A stretch of DNA of 64,000 bases from Novosphingobium sp. (GTDB taxonomy: Bacteria > Pseudomonadota > Alphaproteobacteria > Sphingomonadales > Sphingomonadaceae), in assembly GCF_039595395.1 (NCBI RefSeq), contig NZ_JBCNLP010000001.1, positions 3,968,001-4,032,000 of the forward strand. Direction: 5' to 3'. The position numbers were made by a program, and so were the translations under genes. Under the pieces are notes generated by a model. It worked only from the letters and a program-made list of their open reading frames with translations. It ran no database searches and was not told where the DNA came from. This document shows, piece by piece, positions 16,260 to 24,730 of this stretch (position 1 is its first letter; every line of letters begins with the position of its first letter).

Positions 16260-17737
16260 CCCAGCGTCACGCCGACAGCGGCCAGCCTCGCCTTCAGATC
16301 CGCCATCACCCGGTCCAGCGCCATCGCATCATGCCCTTCCGCCCGTGCCGACAGCTTGGCCTCCGTGTTCGAGGCGCGCAGCAGCCACCAGCCATCCGCC
16401 GAGGTAACGCGCAGACCGTCGATGGGGTTCATCTCCAGCCCCTCGGCCTCCGCAACCTCCTCCACCGCCCGACGCACCGCCGCCACGAGATCGAGCGGGC
16501 GCTCGCCCGGCGCCACGGCGATCCGCAATTCGGGCGTCGCGGCTTTCTGCGGCAGGGCCGAGGCCAGATCGGCGATCGAGCGGCCCAGCCCCGCCGTGGC
16601 CGCCATCAGGCGCAGCGCGGCCAGCACGCCATCGTCAAAACCGTACCAGTTCTCGGCGAAAAAGATGTGGCCGGTCATCTCTCCGGCCAGCGGCGCGCCG
16701 CTTTCCTTCATTCTGGATTTGATATGGCTGTGCCCGGTCTTCCACATGCTGGGCCTCCCGCCGCAGGCCGTGACATGGTCGAACAAAGCTTGCGAGGATT
16801 TGACATCAGCCAGAATTTCCGCGCCCGGCAGGCGCCCCAGCAGATCCTGGGCGAGAATAGCCAGGATCTGATCGCCCCAGACCACCCGCCCCTGCCCGTC
16901 GATCAGCCCGATCCGATCGGCATCGCCATCGAAAGCCACACCAAAATCGAGCCGTTTCGCCACGACAAGAGCGCGCAGATCGGCCAGATTGGTTTCAACA
17001 GTGGGGTCAGGATGATGATGCGGAAAATCGCCGTCGACATCGGTGAAGAGCAGGTGATGCTCACCCGGCAGGCGGGCGGTCAGCGCCTCGATCACCGGAC
17101 CGGCGGCGCCATTGCCGGCATCCCAGCCGATGCGCAGGGATCGCAAGGCCTCGGCATCCACACTGTCGAGATCGACGAGCAGCCGGTCGATGTAAGCCTT
17201 GAGGACCTCGCGCTGCTCCACAAGGCCCTGCGGGATGACCGGCGCCTGAGGAACCCCGCCGATGATCCTTGCATTGAGCCGCTGGAGATCGGCGCCGAAG
17301 AAGGGGAGGCCCGCGCATACCAGCTTGAAGCCATTGTGATCTTTGGGATTGTGGCTGCCAGTTACCTGAATGCCGCCATCCACTGGCTGGGCTGAAGCCA
17401 GTTCACCGAGCCGCAGCGCAGCCTCGGCGTAATAGAGCATCGGTGTGGTCGACAGGCCAATGCACACCACATCGGCGCCGCCGGCCCTCAACCCTTCGAC
17501 CAGCGCTTCCTCCAGCCGGGGGGAGGACAGGCGGCCATCGCGGCCCACCACAATGCGCGGGGTCCTTGGGGCCGTCTTCTCGCGCATCACGGCGGCGAAA
17601 CCGGCACCCACGGCGCGGGCATCAGCCTCATGCAGCGTCACATCCACCACACCGCGAATGTCATAGTCACGCAGGATCGACGGATCGAGGCCCTTACCCA
17701 AACGTGCCTCAGCCCCTGCCTTCACGGCCTCGCTCAC
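16256..17737 (-). CDS. Phosphomannomutase/phosphoglucomutase
   Basis: Interconverts hexose 6- and 1-phosphates for polysaccharide and glycolipid precursors (PMM/PGM, alpha-D-phosphohexomutase family). The 493 residues include the phosphoserine loop TGSHNP at 126-131 (Ser128), the metal loop DGDADR in FGVAFDGDADRIG, the sugar-binding EMTGH motif (LAGEMTGHIFF) and a phosphate-binding C-terminal domain with RASNTEAK. It starts with GTG overlapping the stop of the J-domain gene, and its stop overlaps the helicase start: three genes translationally coupled. Confidence 0.94.
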   Translation of the reverse strand: MSEAVKAGAEARLGKGLDPSILRDYDIRGVVDVTLHEADARAVGAGFAAVMREKTAPRTPRIVVGRDGRLSSPRLEEALVEGLRAGGADVVCIGLSTTPMLYYAEAALRLGELASAQPVDGGIQVTGSHNPKDHNGFKLVCAGLPFFGADLQRLNARIIGGVPQAPVIPQGLVEQREVLKAYIDRLLVDLDSVDAEALRSLRIGWDAGNGAAGPVIEALTARLPGEHHLLFTDVDGDFPHHHPDPTVETNLADLRALVVAKRLDFGVAFDGDADRIGLIDGQGRVVWGDQILAILAQDLLGRLPGAEILADVKSSQALFDHVTACGGRPSMWKTGHSHIKSRMKESGAPLAGEMTGHIFFAENWYGFDDGVLAALRLMAATAGLGRSIADLASALPQKAATPELRIAVAPGERPLDLVAAVRRAVEEVAEAEGLEMNPIDGLRVTSADGWWLLRASNTEAKLSARAEGHDAMALDRVMADLKARLAAVGVTLG

Positions 17738-18066
17738 CCAAAGCGCCTGTCACGCAGCACCAGCGCTTCCAGCAGCGTGTCGCGCGCCGCATTGGCTTCA
17801 TGCACCAGCGCCTCACTGCCGCCGCGGTCGGGGTGGACCTTGGTCAGCAGGCGCTTGTGGGCCTCGATGATCTCGCTGCGGGTGGCATAGGCATGGATGC
17901 CCAGCAGATTGCGGGCCTTGTTCAGCGCGCGCTGTTCACGCTTCTCGGTGCTGTCGCGCCCGCCCCGGTCGATCGGCACGATGCGCCAGATTTCCCAAGG
18001 ATAGCGGCCCAGCACGAATTTACACAGAAGCACCAGCACAAAAGCCAGTGAAATCAGCTTCATCAT
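17734..18066 (-). CDS. Membrane-anchored J-domain protein
   Basis: A 110-residue protein with an N-terminal membrane segment (about 3-18, LISLAFVLVLLCKFVL) and a C-terminal J-domain of about 60 residues. The KVHPDRGG sequence contains the HPD triad that stimulates DnaK ATPase. The layout resembles the Tim14/Pam18-like DnaJ proteins of alphaproteobacteria. It is the first gene of the coupled operon with phosphomannomutase and helicase; its stop overlaps the next start as GTGA. The client is unknown. Confidence 0.88.
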   Translation of the reverse strand: MMKLISLAFVLVLLCKFVLGRYPWEIWRIVPIDRGGRDSTEKREQRALNKARNLLGIHAYATRSEIIEAHKRLLTKVHPDRGGSEALVHEANAARDTLLEALVLRDRRFG

Positions 18067-18099
18067 CCGTCCGGCTCCGCCTGCTTGCCCTCAGTTGCC

Positions 18100-18144
18100 G
18101 CATCGTTTTTGCGAAAAACCGGTTCCCACTTTTTCGCACGATGC
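18100..18144 (+). repeat. Short palindromic repeat family 2, copy A
   Basis: The structure is GCATCG, four T, TGCGAAAAA, an 11-base loop ccggttcccac, TTTTTCGCA, CGATGC. Inner and outer arms are inverted repeats. The same core recurs in opposite orientation at 39097-39141. It lies between the J-domain gene and mipZ. Confidence 0.88.
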
Positions 18145-18150
18145 TCTAGG

Positions 18151-19110
18151 TCAGGCCGTGTAGGACCAGCGCGCCGCTCCACCCGTCACCGGTCCCTGCG
18201 GATCAGAGGACGGCTGTTGGGGGGCGGAATTATAGGGGGCATGACCCGGAGATTGCTGTTCCTGAGGCGCATGCTGTACCGGTGCCGCATGCTGCACCGG
18301 TGCGGGCGCGGCAACCGGCTCCGCCTGCCGCTTGGGCGGCGCAGGCAGAGCCAGACCCGCGATCAGCCCGCGCAGCTCCTGCCGCGCGACCAGATGGCTG
18401 GTGCCCAGATCGCCCAGATAGTCCTTGTCCAGCAAGGTCAGCCCGGCGGGGAACAGCTCGCGATAGATCACGCGCTCCGACAGGCCCGAGGCGATGCGGA
18501 AGCCCACACGCTTCGACAGCTCCTGCAAGGCCTCGTTGATGCGGCGCATGTTGCGGGCCTCGATATGGCCGGTACGGTTGCGCACCACCACCCAGTCCAT
18601 CTCGCGCTTGTTCTGCGCGATCGTGGCCTGAGCGCGCTTCTTGCGGGTTTCCCAGATCAGCTCGGCATAGAAGGACAGGCGGCGGACCTTGAAGGTCTCC
18701 GGGTCCACCTGACCGATTAGGTCGAAATCGACGAAGCTGTCGTTCAGCGGGGTGATCAGCGTATCCGCCGTGGTGGCGATATGGCGGGCGAATTCATCGT
18801 CACGCCCCGGCGTGTCGAAGATCAGATAATCGACATCCTGCGCCACCTGCTCGGCCAGCGCGTCCAGCTCTTCCACCGTGGTGCCCTTGAACACCTCGAA
18901 CTTGGCGGTGGGCAGGGTGAAACCCTTGCGGCGCATCGTCTCGGCGCGGTTTTCCAGATAGCGGTGAAGCGTGCGCTGGCGCGGATCGAGATCGATACAG
19001 CCGACGCGCACCCCCAGATAGGCCAGCGCCACCGACACATGCACAGCCGTGGTGGACTTGCCGGTGCCACCCTTTTCATTGGCAAAAACGATGCGATGAG
19101 GGGAAGCCAT
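18151..19110 (-). CDS. mipZ: MipZ-like division-plane positioning ATPase (ParA family)
   Basis: A 319-residue deviant-Walker ParA/MinD ATPase. In Caulobacter, MipZ forms gradients from the ParB-bound origins and inhibits FtsZ away from mid-cell. The Walker A loop KGGTGKST is at 13-20 and the Walker B region is LIFDTPGRDD. The body matches MipZ with AETMRRKGFTLPTAKFE and ELFPAGLTLLD. The last 60 residues are low-complexity Pro/Gln/Ala-rich and may be a species-specific tail. The ATG at 19110 gives MASPHRIVFANEKGG, as in the family. It is divergent from panC. Confidence 0.93.
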   Translation of the reverse strand: MASPHRIVFANEKGGTGKSTTAVHVSVALAYLGVRVGCIDLDPRQRTLHRYLENRAETMRRKGFTLPTAKFEVFKGTTVEELDALAEQVAQDVDYLIFDTPGRDDEFARHIATTADTLITPLNDSFVDFDLIGQVDPETFKVRRLSFYAELIWETRKKRAQATIAQNKREMDWVVVRNRTGHIEARNMRRINEALQELSKRVGFRIASGLSERVIYRELFPAGLTLLDKDYLGDLGTSHLVARQELRGLIAGLALPAPPKRQAEPVAAPAPVQHAAPVQHAPQEQQSPGHAPYNSAPQQPSSDPQGPVTGGAARWSYTA

Positions 19111-19244
19111 AGCTGACCTGTTGTTGTGGCGGATGATCCACGCCATATTGCCCGTTGCGGCGCCAAGGCGCTAGGGAAAAGGCCAAGATTCCCCCACAAA
19201 GCTGTGGGCAAGGCACGGGACGCATCAGGCAAGGACAGGATAGA

Positions 19245-20105
19245 GTGCGGATCATTCACCATAAAGCGGCGCTGCGCACGGCAGTGGCGGGCATGCGCAC
19301 CCACGGCCGGATCGCGCTGGTTCCCACGATGGGGGCGCTCCATCAGGGCCATCTGACGCTGGTGCGCGAGGCGAAAGCGCTGGGCGCTCAGGTGGTTGTC
19401 TCGATCTTCGTTAACCCTCGCCAGTTCGGCGCGGGTGAGGATCTGGACGCCTATCCCCGCCAGTTGGAGGCCGATGCCACCCTGCTGGCCGATGAAGGCG
19501 TGGCGATCCTGTGGGCGCCCGCCCCGGAAGAGGTCTATCCCGAGGGTTATGCCACCAACATTTCGGTCTCGGGCGTGTCGGAAGGGCTGTGCGGCGGCAC
19601 CCGCCCCGGCCATTTCGACGGCGTGGCCACGGTGGTCAACAAGCTGTTCAATCAGGTGCAGCCCGATGTCGCGCTGTTCGGCGAGAAGGACTGGCAGCAG
19701 CTCGCGGTGATCCGCCGCATGGCCCGCGATCTGGATCTGGTGCATCCTTCGGTGGACAACATCATCGGCGTGCCGACGGTGCGCGAGAAGGATGGCCTGG
19801 CTCTCTCCTCGCGCAACGCCTATCTTTCGGCGGAGGAGCGGGCGCAGGCCGTCAGCCTGCCGACCGCGATGCGCAAGGCCATTGCCGCCATCGAGAAGCA
19901 GGCCGATGTGGCCGAAACGCTGGCCACACTTCAGGCCGAATTGCTGGAAGGCGGCTTCATCTCGGTCGATTACGCCGAACTGCGTGAGGCCGAGAGCCTG
20001 ACGCCGCTGACGCAACTGGGCCAGCGCCCGGCCCGGCTGCTGGTTGCAGCGCGGATCGGCAAGGCGCGGCTGATCGACAATATGCCGGTTTCCACCAAGG
20101 GCTGA
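19245..20105 (+). CDS. panC: Pantoate--beta-alanine ligase
   Basis: Joins pantoate and beta-alanine with ATP to give pantothenate, the CoA precursor. 286 residues, matching the family. The ATP-binding motif PTMGALHQGH is at 27-36; other PanC blocks are SIFVNPRQFG, GTRPGHFDGVATVV and FGEKDWQQLAVIRRM. The GTG at 19245, after AAGGACAGGA, gives MRIIHHKAALRTAVAGMR; upstream in-frame residues look non-coding. Transcribed divergently from mipZ, with a 30-base spacer before the YegD-like gene's upstream region. Confidence 0.95.
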   Translation: MRIIHHKAALRTAVAGMRTHGRIALVPTMGALHQGHLTLVREAKALGAQVVVSIFVNPRQFGAGEDLDAYPRQLEADATLLADEGVAILWAPAPEEVYPEGYATNISVSGVSEGLCGGTRPGHFDGVATVVNKLFNQVQPDVALFGEKDWQQLAVIRRMARDLDLVHPSVDNIIGVPTVREKDGLALSSRNAYLSAEERAQAVSLPTAMRKAIAAIEKQADVAETLATLQAELLEGGFISVDYAELREAESLTPLTQLGQRPARLLVAARIGKARLIDNMPVSTKG

Positions 20106-20209
20106 GCCAAACGAAGCAGGCGCGGGTCGCAGGGGTGGTTGCGCCGCCCGACCCCGCCTGCCATAGGAACCCGCGCCCTCTCCCTTTGCGCGTACAGGAC
20201 GCTTTTCCC

Positions 20210-21508
20210 ATGGCTGCATCTCCCCTTGCGATGGGGATCGATTTCGGCACCACCAATTCGGTGGTCGCTCTGGCACAGGATGCGAGCCACGCGCAGCTGG
20301 TGCCGCTGGCCGCGCCCGAGGGCACGCAATCGGTGTTCCGCTCGGCGCTGTGCTTCTGGCAGGATGAGCGTTCGCTGGCGCATGAGGCAGGCCCCTGGGC
20401 GATTGCCGAATTTCTCGATTTTCCGCAGGGTAGCCGCTTTCTGCAGAGCTTCAAATCGGTGGTGGCCAGCCCCAGTTTCGAGCATGCCAACCTCTTCGAA
20501 AAGCGCCTGCCCTTCGAGGAACTGGGCCAAATCTTCCTGCGCCATCTGCTGGCGCGCGGCGGTTCGGCGCTCAAAAGCCTGCCCGAAAAGGTGATCGTCG
20601 GCCGCCCGGTGCGCTATGTCGGCAACCGGCCCGATGAGGCGCTGGCCCGCAAGCGTTACGACGCGATGTTCGGCATGCTGGGGCGCGAGGTGCATTACGT
20701 CTACGAGCCGCTGGGCGCCGCCTACAGCTTCGCCTCGCGCCTGAGCAAGGCCGCCACCCTGCTGGTGGCCGATTTCGGCGGCGGCACCAGCGACTTTTCG
20801 ATCGTGCGCGTCGAGGCCCCCGGCGCCGCCAAGCGCTGCACCCCGCTGGGCAGCGCGGGCATCGGCATCGCGGGCGACCGTTTCGACTATCGCATCATGG
20901 ACCGGCTCGTGCTGCCGCTGCTGGGCAAGGGCGGCACCTATCGCTCCTTCGACAAGGTGCTCGACATTCCCGAGGGCCATTTCGCCGATTTCGGGGACTG
21001 GTCGCGCCTGGCGCTGATGCGCACCCGCCGCAAGCTTGAGGAACTGGCCCGCCTGCAGCGCAGCGCCACCGACCCTGCCGCCATCGCCCGCATGATCGCG
21101 GTGGTCGATAAGGAGCTGGGCTATCCGCTGTATGAGGCGGTCGGCGGGCTGAAGCGCACGCTCTCCGCGCAGGAGGAAGCGGTGTTCCGCTTCGAAAGCG
21201 CCGATCTCTCCATCGAGGCCCCGGTGCGCCGTGCGGACTTCGAAAACTGGATCGCCCCCGACCTGCAACGCATCGGCGAGACGGTGGACACGGCGCTGGA
21301 ACGGGCCGGGCTGAACGCTGACCAGATCGACCATGTCTTCCTCACCGGCGGCTCATCGCTGATCCCCGCCGTGCGCGCGCTGTTCACCGCGCGCTTTGGC
21401 GAGGGCCGCATCGAAAGCGGCGAGGAACTGACCTCCATCGCGCACGGCCTCGCCCTGATCGGGCAGGATCCCGATCTCCATGACTGGACCGCGCGCGACG
21501 AGGACTAG
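20210..21508 (+). CDS. YegD-like Hsp70-family protein
   Basis: A 432-residue Hsp70-type ATPase without the full peptide-binding domain, as in E. coli YegD. The phosphate-1 motif GIDFGTTNS is at 9-17; phosphate-2 is LLVADFGGGTSDFSI and the adenosine region is VFLTGGSSLIPAV. The ATG at 20210 directly precedes the conserved N-terminus. The role of YegD proteins is unclear; a chaperone-like or regulatory ATPase is likely. It is convergent with the dehydrogenase gene, with only four bases between the stops. Confidence 0.9.
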   Translation: MAASPLAMGIDFGTTNSVVALAQDASHAQLVPLAAPEGTQSVFRSALCFWQDERSLAHEAGPWAIAEFLDFPQGSRFLQSFKSVVASPSFEHANLFEKRLPFEELGQIFLRHLLARGGSALKSLPEKVIVGRPVRYVGNRPDEALARKRYDAMFGMLGREVHYVYEPLGAAYSFASRLSKAATLLVADFGGGTSDFSIVRVEAPGAAKRCTPLGSAGIGIAGDRFDYRIMDRLVLPLLGKGGTYRSFDKVLDIPEGHFADFGDWSRLALMRTRRKLEELARLQRSATDPAAIARMIAVVDKELGYPLYEAVGGLKRTLSAQEEAVFRFESADLSIEAPVRRADFENWIAPDLQRIGETVDTALERAGLNADQIDHVFLTGGSSLIPAVRALFTARFGEGRIESGEELTSIAHGLALIGQDPDLHDWTARDED

Positions 21509-21512
21509 GCGG

Positions 21513-23237
21513 TCATTTCCCGTGGCCCAGAGTCCAGACATAGGCCGCCACCGCCTTCACATCACCGGGCGTCAGCGCCGCGCCGCCCAGAGCGGGCATG
21601 GCATCGCTGGTCTTCCTGGGCTTGCTCACGCCCTCGGTGATGGTCTTGGCGAGGCCATCGACCGAACCGTCGCTCCACAGATAGTCCGGCCCCACCAGCG
21701 AGGCGCCCGCCGAACTGCCCTTCCCGTCCGAGCCATGACAGCCAAGGCAGGTGCCGCCCTTGGCCTGACCCAGATAGATCGCCCGGCCCAGCGCCACCTG
21801 CTGGGCACTGATCCCCGGCGGCAGGGCGGTGGGCGCGGCGGCAGCCTCTGACGGCTTGCCCACCCTGGCCTCGGGCGCGGCGGTCAGCCCCGCCGCAGCG
21901 GCACCATGGTACGTAATCCGCCAGATCCGCCCGCGCACATCGTCAGCCACATAGAGCGCGCCATCGGGCCCCACCGCCAGCCCCGCCGGGCGATGCAGCG
22001 CGCGGCCCGGCTCCTTGTAGGGCCCGGCGAAACCATCGGCGAAGCGAATCCATTGCCCGCTCGGCTTGCCGTCCTTCAGCGGCTGGAACACCACCTGATA
22101 GCCACCCTGAGGCGCGGGCGCCCGGTTCCATGAACCATGGAAGGCCACAAAGGCCCCGCCGCTGTAGGCCGCCGGGAAGGCATGGCCGGTGTAGATCGTC
22201 ACATCATTGGGCGCCCAATGCGCGGGGAAGGCGACCAGCGGCGGGGTCTTGCTCGCGCAGAGCCCCTGGGTCTTGCCACCATCGCCGCCATATTCCGGGG
22301 CCAGCACATGGCGGTTCTGGAAGCCGTCGAAATAGCAGGTCGGCCAGCCGAAGTCGGCCCCCTTGAAGGGCGAGAAGAGGATTTCGGCGGGGCGCTCGAC
22401 GCCCTGCTCGGTGGTGTAGAGCTTCGGCCAGTTCTGCGAGAGCTGATCACGCCCATGCTGCACGCCATAGAGGCGGCCCGTGGCATCGAAGGCCAGACCG
22501 CCGGTGTTGCGGATGCCCGTGGCCCAGCGCTCGGCGGGTGAGAAGACCTGCCCCTCCCTGTCGCCGCGATAGGCCCAGATGCCGGCGCGCGTCTCGGCCT
22601 CGACGCAAGGGTTGGCGCCTTTCGCGCCCGGCTGGCGGTTGGGGCTCTCGCAGGTGTTGCTGGCCGAGCCCGAGTTGACCAGAATCTGCCCGTTGCCGTC
22701 CACCACGAACGGGTGCATCGGGTGGTCGCCTGTCAGCGGCATGCCCTTCACGATCACGACCGCCGGGCCGGAGGGTGCGATGGCGCCCTGCTTCAAGGGA
22801 TAGCGGATGATCGTGTCATGCTCCTCGGCAAAGAGGTAGCCATGCCACAGGGCGATGCCGGTGCCGCCCTTGGCCCCCTGCGCCTCAGGCGTGCCGAAGC
22901 GCACCACCGTATCGGCCACGCCCTTGCCCTTTGTGTCCCTCAGGCCCAGCAGAAAACCGCCCGCGGGCGCGGGTGGCGCATTGCGGAAATAGGCGCCCGA
23001 CCACGTGTTGACATAGACCGTACCGTCGCCCGCCACGGTGAGATGGCGGGTATGGCCCAGATTGTCGGCAAAGATCGTGGCGCAGAAACCGGGCGGCAGG
23101 CTCAGCCCGCCATTGTCGCCGGGGCAGGCCTGACCGGATGGTTTTGCCGAAGGCTGGGCCGAGGCCCCCGTCAGCGCGAAAGCCGCGCCCAGACAAAGAG
23201 GCGCGGCCAGCAGCGCGCAACGCAGCAGTTTCGACAT
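21513..23237 (-). CDS. Periplasmic sugar (sorbosone-type) dehydrogenase beta-propeller fused to cytochrome c
   Basis: 574 residues. A Sec signal peptide spans about 1-28 (LLRCALLAAPLCLGAAFALT, then ASA). The main domain is a soluble aldose/sorbosone dehydrogenase-like beta-propeller, a fold that often uses PQQ, with blocks such as HTRHLTVAGDGTVYVNTW and YVADDVRGRIWRITY. The C-terminal cytochrome c has one haem site, CLGCH at 497-501, with a likely Met ligand in DAMPALG. It would oxidise a sugar or aldehyde and pass electrons within the same chain. It could also link to the relay proteins near 58 kb, but that is inference. Confidence 0.87.
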   Translation of the reverse strand: MSKLLRCALLAAPLCLGAAFALTGASAQPSAKPSGQACPGDNGGLSLPPGFCATIFADNLGHTRHLTVAGDGTVYVNTWSGAYFRNAPPAPAGGFLLGLRDTKGKGVADTVVRFGTPEAQGAKGGTGIALWHGYLFAEEHDTIIRYPLKQGAIAPSGPAVVIVKGMPLTGDHPMHPFVVDGNGQILVNSGSASNTCESPNRQPGAKGANPCVEAETRAGIWAYRGDREGQVFSPAERWATGIRNTGGLAFDATGRLYGVQHGRDQLSQNWPKLYTTEQGVERPAEILFSPFKGADFGWPTCYFDGFQNRHVLAPEYGGDGGKTQGLCASKTPPLVAFPAHWAPNDVTIYTGHAFPAAYSGGAFVAFHGSWNRAPAPQGGYQVVFQPLKDGKPSGQWIRFADGFAGPYKEPGRALHRPAGLAVGPDGALYVADDVRGRIWRITYHGAAAAGLTAAPEARVGKPSEAAAAPTALPPGISAQQVALGRAIYLGQAKGGTCLGCHGSDGKGSSAGASLVGPDYLWSDGSVDGLAKTITEGVSKPRKTSDAMPALGGAALTPGDVKAVAAYVWTLGHGK

Positions 23238-23417
23238 CGGCAAACCTTTCCCCAAAACAGGCCTTCAGGCCGGCCTGCCCAAAACGCCCCTGTTGTGACC
23301 CTGTTCAACGCCGGGCACAAGCCATGCCCGCATCATGGTCAGCCACTTTTCAAACGGTTATGGCTGCGGCTTTCCAAAGCTCCGTTGACGACAACGGCGC
23401 GCAACACAGGACGTTCC

Positions 23418-24260
23418 ATGCTTCGCCGCCCCGGCTGGTTGCCCCTGCTGCTTTTGCTGATCCTGATCGCGCTGGCGGTCTGGTTCACCACGAACCCCGC
23501 CCAGCCGCCGCAGAGCATCCCCTCGCCTGCCCCCGGCATCGAAGGGCCAGCGCCGGACCATGGCCCGGTGGCGGCCTCCGACGCGGCTTGCGGCGATAAT
23601 CTCTATCAGGGCGCGCGGCCCGATCTGCCCGGCAAGCTGGCGCAGGGGTTGGTCAGCGTGTGCTATCAGGGCTATGCCTCGGCCAGTTCGCCCATCAGCC
23701 GCACGCCCATGTGGTCCGCCGAGCATCTGACGCCGGGCCGCATCGCCCAAGCCCGCGCCACCGAGCGCGCCAGCGCCTTCTACCCCGAGCCCTCGCTCGA
23801 CGCTGACATGCGCGGCGAGCTGGCCGATTATCGCCGCTCCGGGCTGGACCGGGGGCATCTCTCGCCCTCGGGCGATATGCCGGGGCATGAGGAGCAGCGG
23901 CAGAGCTTTTCCCTTGCCAACATCGCGCCGCAAAATTCGCAGCTCAACCGGGGCCCATGGTCGGATCTGGAAAGCCATCTGCGCGATTATGTGCAGAGCA
24001 ACGGCGAGATCTGGGTGGTGACCGGCGTGCTGTTTCTGGGCGAGACGATCAACACCACCCCCGATGGCCGCGTGATGGTGCCCAGCAGCTTCTGGAAGGC
24101 GGTGCTGGTGCCGGGGCGCGGCGCGCTGGTGTTCGTGGCGCCCAACAAGGATGGCGGGCGGATCGACCGCGTCTCGCTGGCCGACTTCACGCAGCGCACC
24201 GGCATCACCCCCTTCCCCCGGCTGGATGCCCCCAGCCAGAACCAATTGGAGATCGACTGA
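23418..24260 (+). CDS. Membrane-anchored DNA/RNA non-specific endonuclease (NucA/NucG type)
   Basis: 280 residues. An N-terminal hydrophobic helix (about 7-24) is followed by a proline-rich linker, so the enzyme is anchored facing the periplasm or is secreted. The beta-beta-alpha-metal nuclease domain has the catalytic DRGH motif (SGLDRGHLSPSGDM) and the downstream metal-binding Asn in NIAPQNSQLNRGPW. Such enzymes degrade DNA and RNA for nutrition or in competition. The ATG at 23418 starts MLRRPGWLPLLLLL. Its stop overlaps the next small gene. Confidence 0.9.
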   Translation: MLRRPGWLPLLLLLILIALAVWFTTNPAQPPQSIPSPAPGIEGPAPDHGPVAASDAACGDNLYQGARPDLPGKLAQGLVSVCYQGYASASSPISRTPMWSAEHLTPGRIAQARATERASAFYPEPSLDADMRGELADYRRSGLDRGHLSPSGDMPGHEEQRQSFSLANIAPQNSQLNRGPWSDLESHLRDYVQSNGEIWVVTGVLFLGETINTTPDGRVMVPSSFWKAVLVPGRGALVFVAPNKDGGRIDRVSLADFTQRTGITPFPRLDAPSQNQLEID

Positions 24261-24517
24261 TGGAGAGCTTCAAGGCCTTTGGTGAGGCGCAGGCCATCAC
24301 GCTGGGCGACCTGACTCTGGAGAGCGACGAGAGTCAGTTGGCGCTTTACGGAAAACTGACTCTGCTGGCCGACCAGCCCTCGCAGGAACGGCTCGACCAT
24401 CTGATCGCGTTGCTCACGCAGGCCAGGGCCGATCTGGCCTCAGCCATCGCGCGCGGCGATGCGCCCGATCCGGGGCCGGACAAGCCGCTGCCCTCGGTGA
24501 AGAACCCCTTTGCCTGA
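24260..24517 (+). CDS. Small protein of unknown function coupled to the nuclease
   Basis: An 85-residue acidic protein starting MESFKAFGEAQAITLGDLTL. Its ATG shares a base with the nuclease stop (TGATG), implying translational coupling. The middle is predicted helical, with heptad-like spacing (ERLDHLIALLTQARADLASA), and the C-terminus is PDKPLPSVKNPFA. No signal peptide or membrane segment is seen. It could be an immunity or accessory protein for the nuclease, but nothing in the sequence proves that. Confidence 0.65.
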   Translation: MESFKAFGEAQAITLGDLTLESDESQLALYGKLTLLADQPSQERLDHLIALLTQARADLASAIARGDAPDPGPDKPLPSVKNPFA

Positions 24518-24520
24518 CCC

Positions 24521-24730
24521 CTATTGGTCGCTGCGCGCTTCCTGCTGAACCGTGGTGCCATTGCCCGCCACCTGCGCGGCCTGCAGCCTTGTGGTCAGAT
24601 CGTGTTCCATCTTGCTGGCGGCCTGCTTCGCCTCATCCGAGCGCTGCTGATAGCGCTCGTCGAAGCTCTTCTCACGCTGACAGCCTGCCAACAGCAGCAG
24701 CATGGCGCCCAACACGATCCTTCCGCCCAT
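24521..24730 (-). CDS. Small lipoprotein downstream of tamB
   Basis: 69 residues beginning MGGRIVLGAMLLLLAGCQRE. LLAGC is a clear lipobox, so the mature protein starts at Cys17 and is membrane-tethered. The remainder is charged and helical (FDERYQQRSDEAKQAASKME). Its ATG overlaps the tamB stop (TGATG), so it is the third gene of the tamA-tamB unit. No known role; a small accessory of the translocation module is an inference. It is convergent with the 85-residue gene, with three bases between. Confidence 0.72.
   Translation of the reverse strand: MGGRIVLGAMLLLLAGCQREKSFDERYQQRSDEAKQAASKMEHDLTTRLQAAQVAGNGTTVQQEARSDQ

Noticed and set aside
22713..23417. An N-terminal extension of the endonuclease from 22713
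   Set aside because: The upstream part lies opposite the dehydrogenase gene and lacks coding character; a proper membrane anchor starts at the ATG at 23418.
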